A DNA stretch of 64,000 nucleotides. Origin: Bog-532 sp963830385 (lineage in GTDB: Bacteria > Actinomycetota > Actinomycetes > Streptosporangiales > Streptosporangiaceae). This document shows, piece after piece, positions 42,509 through 51,284 of the stretch. The notes beneath the pieces are model-generated. The model did not search any database. It saw only the letters and a program-made list of their open reading frames with translations, and had not been told where the DNA came from. The stretch's first letter is position 1; every line of letters begins with the position of its first letter. Position numbers and translations under genes: made by a program. The stretch covers positions 620,001-684,000 of the forward strand of contig CAWHMD010000008.1 in assembly GCA_963830385.1 (NCBI GenBank). Reading direction: 5' to 3'.

Positions 42509-43850
42509 CGGTGTCTCGCTCGCCAGGGGACTCCATGGCCGTGACGCCAGCGCGCGGGATGGCCGGGACGCTGGCCGAAATCGCGGTGCCGTGACCAGGC
42601 TCGGACTCGATGGCCAGGTGGCCGGCCAGCCGCCGGACCCGCTGCCGCATCCCGGTCAGCCCGAACCCGCCGCTGCTGCCGGGCTGGGTCCCCGCCTGGC
42701 TGCGCTCGCGGGGCGAGAAGCCGATCCCGTCGTCCCGGATGTCCAGCGACACCACGTCCTCCATGTAGGACAGGGTGATCCCGACCCGGGCGGCGCTGGC
42801 GTGCTTGGCCACGTTGGCCAGGGCTTCCTGGGCCACCCGCAGCAGCGTGACCTCGATCTCGGGATGCAGGCCGAGCACGGTGCCGGTGGTGGTGACCTCG
42901 GCGCTGACGCCGTTGTCGGCCGACCACTGGGCGGCCACGTCGGCGACCGCGTCGGGCAGCCGGGTGTTCTCCAGCGGCTCGGGCCGGACCGCCCGCACCG
43001 ACCGGCGGGCCTCGGACAGGCTGTGCCGGGCCAGCCGGGCCGCGTTGCCGATCCGGCGTTCCCAGTCCGGCCCCGGGCCCGCCTGCTGCACCGCCTCGAG
43101 CTGGGTGATGATGCCGGTCAGGCCCTGGGCCAGGGTGTCGTGGATCTCCCGCGCCATCCGCTGCCTCTCCTCCAGCACCCCGGCCTCCCGGGCCTGGGTG
43201 AGGAGCTGGGCGTGCAGGCCGGTGTTCTCGGCCATCATTTCCTCGAGGCGGCGGTTGGCCTCGGCCAGGTCGATCACGGTCTGCTTACGCTCCTGGTTCT
43301 GGTTCTCGGCCTTCTCGCCCAGATAGATGAAGGTGGTGACCAGCATCCCGTTCAGCAGCGTGACAACGAGCCAGAGGGCCACGTGGGGCGGGGTGGGCGG
43401 ATGGAAACCACCCAGCTGAGCCAGCGCGGACGCCGCCGCGATCAGCACGATGCCGACGTAGCGCAGCCAGCCGTTCAGGTACAGAAACGCCAGCGGGTAC
43501 CCGACCCAGCAGAAGAAGCCGAACCATGGGCTCCGGGCGACCAGCAGGCCGCAGCACAGCACGAAACCCGCGAAGAAGACGGCCATCAGCACCGGCCGGC
43601 GGTGCCATTCCTCATGCAGAATGACCCACCACAGCACCCAGGCGGCCGTGACCGCTTCGGCGCCAATGGTCCGGCCCACGTCGCCGGCCGTCGGGTGCTG
43701 GGTCAGCAGGTACGGGATCGTGGAGATGATCAGCAGCGCGAACGGGGCCAGCCGGAGGAACTTCTCCATCCGCTGCTCTGGATCATCCAGCGCGCCGTCC
43801 GTCCGCCGGGCGAACCCGGCGGCCGCGAGCCGTGGCGGCAGCTTCGGCAT
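42501..43850 (-). CDS. Sensor histidine kinase (HisKA_3 type)
   Basis: A 449-aa kinase. The N-terminal half has five to six hydrophobic segments (about 35-190) with short loops, a coiled coil (QERKQTVIDLAEANRRLEEM), then the phosphoacceptor helix QRMAREIHDTLAQGLTG and an ATPase domain (AQEALANVAKHASA, DIRDDGIGFSPRE, GFGLTGMRQRV). The membrane sensor without a large outer loop recalls kinases that sense the bilayer or a transporter. ATG 43850 has AGGA 8 nt upstream. It follows the ABC permease by 47 bp and overlaps the response regulator. Confidence 0.92.
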   Translation of the reverse strand: MPKLPPRLAAAGFARRTDGALDDPEQRMEKFLRLAPFALLIISTIPYLLTQHPTAGDVGRTIGAEAVTAAWVLWWVILHEEWHRRPVLMAVFFAGFVLCCGLLVARSPWFGFFCWVGYPLAFLYLNGWLRYVGIVLIAAASALAQLGGFHPPTPPHVALWLVVTLLNGMLVTTFIYLGEKAENQNQERKQTVIDLAEANRRLEEMMAENTGLHAQLLTQAREAGVLEERQRMAREIHDTLAQGLTGIITQLEAVQQAGPGPDWERRIGNAARLARHSLSEARRSVRAVRPEPLENTRLPDAVADVAAQWSADNGVSAEVTTTGTVLGLHPEIEVTLLRVAQEALANVAKHASAARVGITLSYMEDVVSLDIRDDGIGFSPRERSQAGTQPGSSGGFGLTGMRQRVRRLAGHLAIESEPGHGTAISASVPAIPRAGVTAMESPGERDTVE

Positions 43851-43897
43851 GTCAGTGGTCCTCAATCGCTTGCCGGGCGGTGCTGTCCTCAATCCTG

Positions 43898-44680
43898 TCA
43901 CTCCCAGCGGAAGAACCGGATGGCCAGCGCGCCGCAGACCACGATCCAGGCGGCCAGCACCCCGAAGAACAGGCCGGAGGCCCAGTGCCCGGCCATCGCG
44001 TTCTGCACGGCCTGCACCCCGGAGCCGGTCAGGGTGGCGTCGCTGATGCCGCGCAGCCAGTCCGGCATCTCCGCCCGCGGCAGCCACAGCCCGGAGAAGA
44101 ACATCAGCACGAAGAACAGCACCGCGCCGAGCGCGTTGGCCGCCTTGGCGGTGAAGCTCACCGCCGCGACCAGCAGCCCCAGCGTGCTGGCGGCCGCCGC
44201 CAGCAGGAGGAACGAGACGATGAAGGCCAGCGGCGCCCCGATCGAGCCGGTGAAGGCCCCGACGGCCAGGATCACGATCAGCGCCCCGGTGACGATCTGG
44301 GCCCCCAGGGTGATGACGACCTCGGCGGTGAGCAGGGCCTGCGGGGTGACCGGGGTGGTGAACATCCGCCTCAGCACCCCGCGCTCCCGGTAGCTGGTCA
44401 GCGTGGCCGGCAGGAAGTTCACCGAGGTCATGATGATCATGAAGGTGATGATGATCGGCAGGTAGGTCTCCAGCACGCTGATCCCGCCCAGCGCCTTGAC
44501 CGGCTTGCCGGTACCGGGGATGCAGCCCAGCACGATCAGGCCGACCACCGGGAACCCGATGCCCCAAAACAGGGCGGCCGGGGTCCGCCACAGCAGTTTC
44601 AGCTCGGTCAGCGTGAGCATGCGCCAGGCGTTCCCGCGCACGGAGGTCACGGGGGTCACGGTCGTCGTCGCCATCGTCAC
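43898..44680 (-). CDS. ABC-2 type transporter, permease protein
   Basis: A 260-aa permease with six hydrophobic segments. Family cues are SYRERGVLRRMFTTPVTP after the second segment and FFSGLWLPRAEMPDWLR before the last. GTG 44680 overlaps the ATPase stop (GTGA); an ATG at 44674 has the better ribosome spacing (AAAGGG, 9 nt). It ends in FFRWE. With the ATPase upstream and kinase/regulator downstream it forms a typical drug-sensing exporter operon, where kinase and exporter may communicate. Confidence 0.9.
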   Translation of the reverse strand: MTMATTTVTPVTSVRGNAWRMLTLTELKLLWRTPAALFWGIGFPVVGLIVLGCIPGTGKPVKALGGISVLETYLPIIITFMIIMTSVNFLPATLTSYRERGVLRRMFTTPVTPQALLTAEVVITLGAQIVTGALIVILAVGAFTGSIGAPLAFIVSFLLLAAAASTLGLLVAAVSFTAKAANALGAVLFFVLMFFSGLWLPRAEMPDWLRGISDATLTGSGVQAVQNAMAGHWASGLFFGVLAAWIVVCGALAIRFFRWE

Positions 44681-45579
44681 TGTCCCTTTCCGGTGAGTGC
44701 CACGAACGCGTCGTCCAGGCTGGCCTGGTCGAGCCGCAGGTGCCGGGCGACGATCCCGCGCTGGATCAGCACCCCCATGACCGCCTGCAGCGCTTCCTCG
44801 TCACCGCTCACGGCGAACTGGTCGCCCTCCCGGCGGACCGAGTGCACCTGGGGCAGCACCGACAGCTCGCCGGAGTCCAGCGGGCCCGAGGCGGTGAAGC
44901 GGATGTACTGCTCGCCGCCGGCCCGGCCGGCCAGGCCGGAGGGCGTGTCGTTGGCGATCACCCGGCCGTTGTCGATGACCGCCAGCCGGTCACACAGCCT
45001 TTCCGCTTCTTCCATGAAGTGGGTGACCAGCAAGATCGTCACCCCGGTGTCACGGATGTCGGAGATCAGGCCCCAGACCTCGCGCCGGGCGGCGGGGTCG
45101 AGCCCGGTCGTCAGCTCGTCCAGCACCGCCACCTTGGGCGTGCCGATCAGGGCCAGCGCCACCGACAGCCGCTGCTTCTGGCCGCCGGACAGCTTCTCGA
45201 ACGCGGTGTCGCGGCGGTCACCGAGGCCCAGCCGGGTGATCAGCTCGTCCGCGTCGGCGGGCTGGGCGTAGAACGAGGCGTACAGCTCGAGCGCCTCGCG
45301 GACCCGGAGCTTGTCGGGCAGCTGGCCGTCCTGCAGCTGGACCCCGACCTGCTGGCGTAGCTCGTCGTGGTCGTGCTGTGGGTCCAGGCCGAGCACACTG
45401 ATCCGCCCGCGGTCCTGCTTCCGCAGGCCGGTCACACACTCAACGGTGGTCGTCTTCCCGGCCCCGTTCGGCCCCAGGATGCCGAAGATCTCCCCCGCCT
45501 CAACCGTGAATGACACGTCGTCGACGGCGACCTTGGGCCCGTATTCCTTGTGCAATCCACTTACTTCTATAACTGGCAT
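44677..45579 (-). CDS. ABC-2 type transporter, ATP-binding protein
   Basis: A 300-aa ATPase: Walker A GPNGAGKTTTVE, Q-loop VQLQDGQ, signature LSGGQKQRL, Walker B VAVLDELTTGLD (Leu-Thr where Pro-Thr is usual) and H-loop VTHFMEEAE. ATG 45579 (MPVIEVSGL) is chosen as the family start; 17 in-frame codons upstream are not conserved-looking. First gene of the leftward four-gene operon, divergent from gadB across 165 bp. Confidence 0.9.
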   Translation of the reverse strand: MPVIEVSGLHKEYGPKVAVDDVSFTVEAGEIFGILGPNGAGKTTTVECVTGLRKQDRGRISVLGLDPQHDHDELRQQVGVQLQDGQLPDKLRVREALELYASFYAQPADADELITRLGLGDRRDTAFEKLSGGQKQRLSVALALIGTPKVAVLDELTTGLDPAARREVWGLISDIRDTGVTILLVTHFMEEAERLCDRLAVIDNGRVIANDTPSGLAGRAGGEQYIRFTASGPLDSGELSVLPQVHSVRREGDQFAVSGDEEALQAVMGVLIQRGIVARHLRLDQASLDDAFVALTGKGQ

Positions 45580-45744
45580 ACCGCTATGGTCCCCGGCCGC
45601 CGGGGGCCCCGGCATCGCCCGCCGGGCCATAGTTGGCGGGGCTCAGGTTGGACCGCGGGATCAACCAGATGGTGGATGCCGGCCCCGGAGGAGGCCCGGC
45701 GATAGCCTGACCCGTGACTCTCACCGCGATCAGAGGAGCCGGCG

Positions 45745-47148
45745 ATGGCGCTGCACGAGCAGGTCGATGTAGCAGATCAGGACGGCGAACTCGCCATCAA
45801 CCCCATCTACGTCCAGGAGCACGGGGTACAGATCCCGACCTACCGGCTCCCCGACAACGGCATGCTGCCCACGACCGCCGCCCAGGTGGTCCGGGACGAG
45901 CTGATCCTGGACGGCAACGCCCGGCTCAACCTGGCCACGTTCGTGACCACCTGGATGGAGGACGAGGCCACCGAGCTGATGGCCGAGTCGTTCGACAAGA
46001 ACATGATCGACAAGGACGAGTACCCGCAGACCGCGGAGATCGAGCGGCGCTGCGTCAACATCCTCGCGCACCTGTGGCACTCACCGGCCGGCGGCGAGGC
46101 GGCCGGCTGCTCCACCACCGGGTCCAGCGAGGCGTGCATGCTGGGCGGCATGGCGCTGCTGTGGCGCTGGCGCAAGGCCCGCCGGGCGGCCGGCCAGGAC
46201 GCGACCAAGCCCAACCTGGTCATGGGGTCCAACGTCCAGGTCTGCTGGGAAAAGTTCTGCCGCTACTGGGAGGTGGAGCCGCGCCAGGTCCCGATGGAAA
46301 AGGGCCAGCTCCACCTGACCGCCGGCAAGGCGGCCGCTGCCTGCGACGAGAACACGATCGGCGTGGTCGCGATCCTCGGCTCGACCATGGACGGCAGCTA
46401 CGAGCCGGTCAAGGGCATCAGCGAGGCCCTCGACCGGCTGCAGCGGGACAAGGGGCTTGACGTTCCCATCCACGTCGACGGGGCCTCGGGCGGTTTCGTC
46501 GCGCCGTTCCTCCAGCCGTACCTGGAGTGGGACTTCAAGGTGCCGCGGGTCGCCTCGATCAACGCCTCCGGGCACAAGTACGGGCTGGTCTATCCGGGGG
46601 TCGGCTGGGTGGTGTGGCGGGACCCGTCGGCGCTGCCGGAGGAGCTGATCTTCAAGGTCAACTACCTGGGCGGGCAGATGCCGACGTTCGCGCTGAACTT
46701 CTCCCGGCCCGGCTCGAACGTGATCGCGCAGTACTACAACTTCCTGCGGCTCGGTTTCAGCGGCTACCGCAAGGTGCAGCAGGCCTGCCAGGACGTGGCC
46801 GTCTACCTGTCCTCGGAGATCGCCAAGATCGGCCCGTTCGAGCTGCTCACCGAGGGCAAGGAGCTCCCGGTGTTCGCGTTCAAGCTGCGCGACGACGTCA
46901 CCACGTACTCGGTGTTCGACCTGTCTGAGCGGCTGCGGGCCCGCGGCTGGCTGATACCGGCCTACACGTTCCCGGCCGACCTGCAGGACGTGGCGGTGAT
47001 GCGGATCGTGGTCAAGAACGGCTTCAGCCAGGACCTGGCCTCATCGCTGCTGGCCGACATCCGCAAGCAGGTCGAGATGCTGAACGAGCACCCCCGCGAG
47101 CCAGTCCCCCTGGCCGACGACAAGTTCCGGCAGTCATTCGCCCATTAA
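45745..47148 (+). CDS. gadB: Glutamate decarboxylase
   Basis: A 467-aa PLP enzyme that converts glutamate to GABA and CO2. The PLP lysine is Lys278 in NASGHKYG; HVDGASGGFVAPF and GCSTTGSSEACMLGG are family blocks. In many bacteria it consumes protons and gives acid tolerance, but no glutamate/GABA antiporter lies nearby. ATG 45745 has AGAGGAG 7 nt upstream. Single gene flanked by a divergent operon and a strong bidirectional terminator. Confidence 0.95.
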   Translation: MALHEQVDVADQDGELAINPIYVQEHGVQIPTYRLPDNGMLPTTAAQVVRDELILDGNARLNLATFVTTWMEDEATELMAESFDKNMIDKDEYPQTAEIERRCVNILAHLWHSPAGGEAAGCSTTGSSEACMLGGMALLWRWRKARRAAGQDATKPNLVMGSNVQVCWEKFCRYWEVEPRQVPMEKGQLHLTAGKAAAACDENTIGVVAILGSTMDGSYEPVKGISEALDRLQRDKGLDVPIHVDGASGGFVAPFLQPYLEWDFKVPRVASINASGHKYGLVYPGVGWVVWRDPSALPEELIFKVNYLGGQMPTFALNFSRPGSNVIAQYYNFLRLGFSGYRKVQQACQDVAVYLSSEIAKIGPFELLTEGKELPVFAFKLRDDVTTYSVFDLSERLRARGWLIPAYTFPADLQDVAVMRIVVKNGFSQDLASSLLADIRKQVEMLNEHPREPVPLADDKFRQSFAH

Positions 47149-47158
47149 TTAAAAGGCG

Positions 47159-47192
47159 AAGCCCGGTACCGGTGATCACCGGTACCGGGCTT
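47159..47192. terminator. Perfect 34-bp palindromic bidirectional terminator
   Basis: Arms AAGCCCGGTACCGGTGA (47159-47175) and 47176-47192 are perfect complements, with AAAA before and TTT after, between the convergent gadB and rbpA genes. It can end transcription from both sides. Confidence 0.92.
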
Positions 47193-47208
47193 TACGGCGG
47201 GGACTGGC

Positions 47209-47544
47209 TCAGGCGCCCTTGCGGAGGCGGTTGAGCGCCTCTTCGAGGATGGCCGCGCCGTCGGTGTCGCTGCGGCGCTCCTTCACGTACGCGAGGTGCG
47301 TCTTGTACGGCTCCACGCGCGGCGGCGCGGGCGGGTTGGCCTCGTCCGTCCCGGCCGGGTACCCGCAGCGCGGGCACTCCCAGTTGTCCGGCACGGCCGC
47401 GTCCGATGCGAAGCTGGGCCGCGTCTCGTGCCGGTTGGCGCACCAGAATGAGATCCACACGCGGGGGGCGGATTCACCCCGCTCGGCCTCGCCCATCGGG
47501 CCAGCGCCAACCCTGCTGCCGCGGATGGCATTGCCACTGCTCAC
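47209..47544 (-). CDS. rbpA: RNA polymerase-binding protein RbpA
   Basis: A 111-aa actinobacterial RNA polymerase partner that helps the primary sigma factor and open-complex formation. The N-terminal tail GNAIRGSRVGAGPMGEAERG, the zinc site (FWCANRHETRPSF, ECPRCGYPAG) and the sigma-interacting end EPYKTHLAYVKERRSD all match the family. GTG 47544 has AGAGGTGA about 6-8 nt upstream. It follows secG in the leftward glycolysis/secG string. Confidence 0.97.
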   Translation of the reverse strand: MSSGNAIRGSRVGAGPMGEAERGESAPRVWISFWCANRHETRPSFASDAAVPDNWECPRCGYPAGTDEANPPAPPRVEPYKTHLAYVKERRSDTDGAAILEEALNRLRKGA

Positions 47545-47608
47545 AGATCACCTCTTGGAATAACACATGAACGTTGAAGGGTCCGGTGCGGGAGCCGGGA
47601 AGGAAAAG

Positions 47609-47839
47609 CTAGTGGGCGATCAGCAGGTTGAGGCCGATGATGCTCACAAACCATAGGATGCCGAAAAAAATGGTGATCCGGTCCAGGTTTCGCTCAACCA
47701 CCGATGAAGATCCCAGCGTCGATGACACTCCGCCACCGAACATGTCGGACAAGCCACCGCCCTTGCCCTTGTGCAGAAGCACCAGCAGGACCATCACCAG
47801 GCTCGTAATGATCAGGATGACCGAAACCCCGATGATCAT
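47609..47839 (-). CDS. secG: Preprotein translocase subunit SecG
   Basis: A 76-aa protein with two membrane helices (VSVILIITSLVMVLLVLL and ITIFFGILWFVSIIGLNLLI) joined by a Gly-rich loop GKGGGLSDMFGGGVS, the SecG hallmark. It assists SecYE during protein export. It lies between tpiA and rbpA, its usual actinobacterial place. Confidence 0.95.
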   Translation of the reverse strand: MIIGVSVILIITSLVMVLLVLLHKGKGGGLSDMFGGGVSSTLGSSSVVERNLDRITIFFGILWFVSIIGLNLLIAH

Positions 47840-47870
47840 TGCCGCTCGTTCCTTCTTCCCTGTCCAGCTG

Positions 47871-48689
47871 TTATTTCAGCGCCGCGCCGGCGGATTCGAA
47901 GCGGACGATCCGCGCGAACTCAGCGGCGTCCAGACTGGCCCCTCCAACCAGGGCTCCATTCACATCCGGCTGGGCCATGATCGGCGCGACGTTGTCGGAC
48001 TTGACCGACCCCCCGTACAGGATACGCAACCGAGCGGCTGTTTCGTGGCCGTGAATCGCCAAAACACATTCACGAATTGCCGCGCAGGCCTCCTGGGCGT
48101 CCTGCGGGGAGGCCACCTCGCCGGTGCCGATGGCCCAGATCGGCTCGTACGCGATCACCATGCTGGCCACCTGCTCGGCCGTCAGGCCGTCGAGGCCGCC
48201 TTGGACCTGGCCCACGCAGTGATCGACCTGGCGGCCCTGCTGGCGGACGTCCAGCGTCTCGCCCACGCACAGGATCGGGGTGATCTCGTTCCTGAAGGCC
48301 GCCTTGACCTTGCTGTTGACCAGCGCGTCGTCCTCGTGGTGGTACTGGCGGCGCTCGGAGTGCCCGGCCAGCACGTAGTCGCAGCCCAGCTTGGCCAGCA
48401 TCGGGCCGGACACGTCGCCGGTGTAGGCGCCCTTGTCGTGCGGGGACAGGTCCTGGCCGCCGTAGGCAATGCGCAGCCGGTCCCCCTCCACCAGCGTCTG
48501 CACGCTGCGCAGATCGGTGAACGGTGGCAGCACCGCCACGTCAACCTTGGCGAAGTCCTTGTCGGACAGGGTGAACGCGAGCTTCTGGACCAGCGCGATG
48601 GCTTCCAGGTGGTTCTCGTTCATCTTCCAGTTGCCCGCCATCAGCGGCAGGCCCCCCTGCCCCTGGGGCGGAAAGTTCTTCCGGCTCAT
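47871..48689 (-). CDS. tpiA: Triosephosphate isomerase
   Basis: A 272-aa TIM-barrel enzyme interconverting dihydroxyacetone phosphate and glyceraldehyde-3-phosphate. Catalytic residues are Lys in AGNWKMN, His in LAGHSERRQ and Glu in AYEPIWAIGTG; the phosphate loop is LYGGSVKSDN. The ATG overlaps the pgk stop by 4 bp (ATGA), so gap-pgk-tpiA is a coupled operon. Confidence 0.97.
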   Translation of the reverse strand: MSRKNFPPQGQGGLPLMAGNWKMNENHLEAIALVQKLAFTLSDKDFAKVDVAVLPPFTDLRSVQTLVEGDRLRIAYGGQDLSPHDKGAYTGDVSGPMLAKLGCDYVLAGHSERRQYHHEDDALVNSKVKAAFRNEITPILCVGETLDVRQQGRQVDHCVGQVQGGLDGLTAEQVASMVIAYEPIWAIGTGEVASPQDAQEACAAIRECVLAIHGHETAARLRILYGGSVKSDNVAPIMAQPDVNGALVGGASLDAAEFARIVRFESAGAALK

Positions 48690-49936
48690 GAGGCGGTGTC
48701 TCCCGCTGGCGCCGGGTCGTCGGCTTCCAGCGCGGTCAGGCCCGGCAGCGTGCGGCCCTCCAGGTACTCCAGGCTGGCCCCGCCCCCGGTGGAGATGTGC
48801 CCGAAGGCGTCGTCCGGCAGGCCGAACGACCGGACCGCGGCGGCCGAGTCGCCGCCGCCCACCACGGTGAACCCGTCGACGCCGACGATCGCGTCGGCCA
48901 CGGCCTTGGTGCCGACCGCGAACGCGGGGAACTCGAACACGCCGAGCGGCCCGTTCCAGAACACCGTGCTGGCGTCGGCCAGCTTCTCCGCGAACAGCTC
49001 CCGGGTGGCCGGCCCGATGTCGACGCCCTCGCGGTCGGCCGGGAACTCCTTGACCTGGACCACGTCGTGGTCCGCGTCCGGCGCGAAGTGGGTGGCCGCC
49101 ACCAGGTCGACCGGCAGCACCAGTTCCACGCCGCGCCGCCCGGCCTCGGTGATGATCTCGGTGACCTCGGTGATCTTGTCCGCTTCGAGGAGCGACTTGC
49201 CCACCTCGTAGCCCTGCGCGGCCAGGAACGTGTAGGACATGCCGCCGCCGATCACGATCCGGTCGGCCCGGTCGAGCAGGTTGGCGATCACGCCCAGCTT
49301 GTCCGACGGCTTGGCCCCGCCCAGCACGACCACGTAGGGCTGGCCCGGGTCACCGGTCAGGCGGCTGAGCACCTCCACCTCGGCCCGCACCAGGTCACCG
49401 GCCGCGTGCGGCAGCAGCAGCGGCAGGTCGTAGACGCTGGCGTGCTTGCGGTGCACGGCGCCGAAGCCGTCGCCCACGTACAGGTCGCCGAACGCGGCCA
49501 GCCGCCGGGCCAGTTCCAGCCGGGCCGAGTCGTCCTTGCTGGTCTCGGCCGGCTCGAACCGGACGTTCTCCAGTACGGCCACGTCACCGTCGGCCAGGCC
49601 GGCCACGGTGGCGCGGGCGCTGTCGCCGGCCACGTCGGTGGCGAACGCCACCGGCCGGCCGAGCAGCTCACTCAGCCGGGCGGCCACCGGCCGCAGCGAC
49701 GGGCCGCCCGCGGCCCGCTCGGCGTAGTCGCCGCCCTTGGGGCGGCCCAGGTGCGCCAAGATGATCACCTTGGCGCCCCGGGCGGACAGCTTCTCGACCA
49801 CCGGCAGGCTGGCCCGGATGCGGCCGTCGTCGGTGATGCGCGGGTTTTCTGGATCCTTGAGATCCAGCGGCACGTTGAGATCGGCCCGCAGCAGCACGCG
49901 GCGGCCGGCAACGTCCAGGTCGTCGATGGTCTTCAT
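48686..49936 (-). CDS. pgk: Phosphoglycerate kinase
   Basis: A 416-aa glycolytic kinase. Family blocks: RVLLRADLNVPLD at the N-terminus, ILAHLGRPKG, ENVRFEPAE, VVLGGAKPSDKLGVI, and the nucleotide loop VVGGGDSAAAV. It makes ATP from 1,3-bisphosphoglycerate. ATG 49936 is 45 bp after gap; its stop overlaps the tpiA start. Confidence 0.97.
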   Translation of the reverse strand: MKTIDDLDVAGRRVLLRADLNVPLDLKDPENPRITDDGRIRASLPVVEKLSARGAKVIILAHLGRPKGGDYAERAAGGPSLRPVAARLSELLGRPVAFATDVAGDSARATVAGLADGDVAVLENVRFEPAETSKDDSARLELARRLAAFGDLYVGDGFGAVHRKHASVYDLPLLLPHAAGDLVRAEVEVLSRLTGDPGQPYVVVLGGAKPSDKLGVIANLLDRADRIVIGGGMSYTFLAAQGYEVGKSLLEADKITEVTEIITEAGRRGVELVLPVDLVAATHFAPDADHDVVQVKEFPADREGVDIGPATRELFAEKLADASTVFWNGPLGVFEFPAFAVGTKAVADAIVGVDGFTVVGGGDSAAAVRSFGLPDDAFGHISTGGGASLEYLEGRTLPGLTALEADDPAPAGDTAS

Positions 49937-49981
49937 GTCCTCGCTGCCCTCGTGCGTTCGGCTGTCTGCCTGGCGGCCCGG

Positions 49982-51016
49982 TCAGGAAAGCCGGGACGCG
50001 ACCAGCGCGGTCAGGTCGGCCAGGCGGCTGGAGTAGCCCCACTCGTTGTCGTACCAGCCGAAGACCTTGACCTGGTTGCCGTACGCCATCGTGATCGAGG
50101 CGTCGAACGTGCAGGAAGCCGGCGAGCCGACGATGTCGCTGGAGACGATCGGGTCCTCGGTGTAGTACAGGATGCCCTTGAGCGGGCCCTCGGCGGCGGC
50201 CTTGAACGCGGCGTTGACCTCGTCCTTGGTGGCGTCCCGGCCGAGCTCGACCACCAGGTCGGTGATGGAGCCGTCCGGCACCGGCACGCGCAGCGAGTAG
50301 CCGTCCAGCTTGCCCTTGAGCTCGGGCAGCACCAGCGCGGTCGCCTTGGCGGCGCCGGTCGAGGTGGGGACGATGTTGAGCGCGGCCGCCCGCGCCCGGC
50401 GCAGGTCCTTGTGCGGGCCGTCCTGCAGCATCTGGTCCTGGGTGTAGGCGTGGATCGTGGTCATCAGGCCCTTGACGATCCCGAAGTTCTCCAGCAGCAC
50501 CTTGGCCATCGGCGCCACGCAGTTCGTGGTGCAGGAGGCGTTGGAGATGATGTCGTGCCGGGCCGGGTCGTAGGCGTCGTCGTTCACGCCCATCACCACG
50601 GTGATGTCCTCGTCCTTGGCCGGGGCGGAGATGATGACCTTCTTGGCGCCGCCGTCGATGTGCTGGTGCGCGTCCGCGGCCTTGGTGAACCGGCCGGTCG
50701 ACTCGACGACGATGTCGACGCCGAGGTCCTTCCAGGGCAGCTTGGCCGGCTCGCGCTCGGCCAGCACCTTGATCGACTGGCCGCCCACGCGGATGACGTC
50801 GTCGGCGACCGAGACGTCGACGGGCAGCCGGCCGAACACGCTGTCGTACTTCAGCAGGTGGGCCAGGGTGGCCGGGTCGGTGAGGTCGTTCGCCGCGACG
50901 ATCTCGATTTCGCCGGCCGGAATGCGGCCGGCCTTGCCGATGGTCTCGGCGTTCACTGCGCGCCAGAAATTACGGCCGATACGGCCGAAGCCGTTGATGC
51001 CCACGCGGATGGTCAC
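49982..51016 (-). CDS. gap: Glyceraldehyde-3-phosphate dehydrogenase (type I)
   Basis: A 344-aa NAD-dependent enzyme. The Rossmann start is VGINGFGRIGRNFWRA; the catalytic cysteine is in SNASCTTNC with the partner His in TIHAYTQDQ; the end reads WYDNEWGYSSRL. GTG 51016 (MTIRVGINGF) has GAGGAG 8 nt upstream; the open frame continues upstream but lacks conserved content. First gene of gap-pgk-tpiA. Upstream lie a TAGGCT box, a strong hairpin and a DasR-type palindrome. Confidence 0.97.
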   Translation of the reverse strand: MTIRVGINGFGRIGRNFWRAVNAETIGKAGRIPAGEIEIVAANDLTDPATLAHLLKYDSVFGRLPVDVSVADDVIRVGGQSIKVLAEREPAKLPWKDLGVDIVVESTGRFTKAADAHQHIDGGAKKVIISAPAKDEDITVVMGVNDDAYDPARHDIISNASCTTNCVAPMAKVLLENFGIVKGLMTTIHAYTQDQMLQDGPHKDLRRARAAALNIVPTSTGAAKATALVLPELKGKLDGYSLRVPVPDGSITDLVVELGRDATKDEVNAAFKAAAEGPLKGILYYTEDPIVSSDIVGSPASCTFDASITMAYGNQVKVFGWYDNEWGYSSRLADLTALVASRLS

Positions 51017-51121
51017 AGCGTCGTCTCCTCGTTGATAGCTGTGTGGCCGCCCTGCCGTGCTGCTCACGGCCTCCGGCCACTCGGTGACCCGGAAAGATTT
51101 TCGCCCCAAAAGCCTATCGGA

Positions 51122-51155
51122 ACACCGCCTGTCGGGGGTCCCCCGCAGGCGGTGT
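51122..51155 (-). terminator. Strong hairpin between whiA and gap
   Basis: ACACCGCCTG (51122-51131) pairs with CAGGCGGTGT (51146-51155); inside, CGGGG and CCCCG pair around a 3-nt loop with one bulged T. It can terminate whiA transcription. A CTTTT follows about 10 nt later on the bottom strand. Confidence 0.85.
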
Positions 51156-51213
51156 CCGATCCGGCACCTCGCGCCTGATGTGGGCGAGGCGCGGTAGGTG
51201 ACGCTAGCCACCC

Positions 51214-51227
51214 ATGGTCTAGACCAT
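51214..51227. promoter_or_regulatory. DasR-responsive element-like (dre) palindrome
   Basis: ATGGTCTAGACCAT is a perfect 14-bp palindrome; its 12-bp core TGGTCTAGACCA is identical to the core of the Streptomyces dre consensus AGTGGTCTAGACCACT bound by the GntR-type regulator DasR. It lies about 200 bp upstream of gap. Confidence 0.7.
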
Positions 51228-51284
51228 AGAAGATCTATGCTCTCCCCGCAAACAAACAAAGGGTTAAGTGACCGCTCCCCTTTA

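Larger units (their letters stand above)
51017..51284 (-). promoter_or_regulatory. Intergenic region between whiA and gap
   Basis: A 268-bp region with, in the direction of gap transcription: a dre-like palindrome (51214-51227) next to a second dyad (51225-51239, CATAGA-aga-TCTATG), a TAGCGT hexamer (51201-51206), a strong hairpin (51122-51155), then TAGGCT (51111-51116), the best -10 for gap with a leader of about 90 nt. Confidence 0.6.

Noticed and set aside
51017..51259. Upstream open extension of gap to 51259
   Set aside because: It crosses the hairpin and the dre palindrome and has no conserved content; GAGGAG selects GTG 51016.
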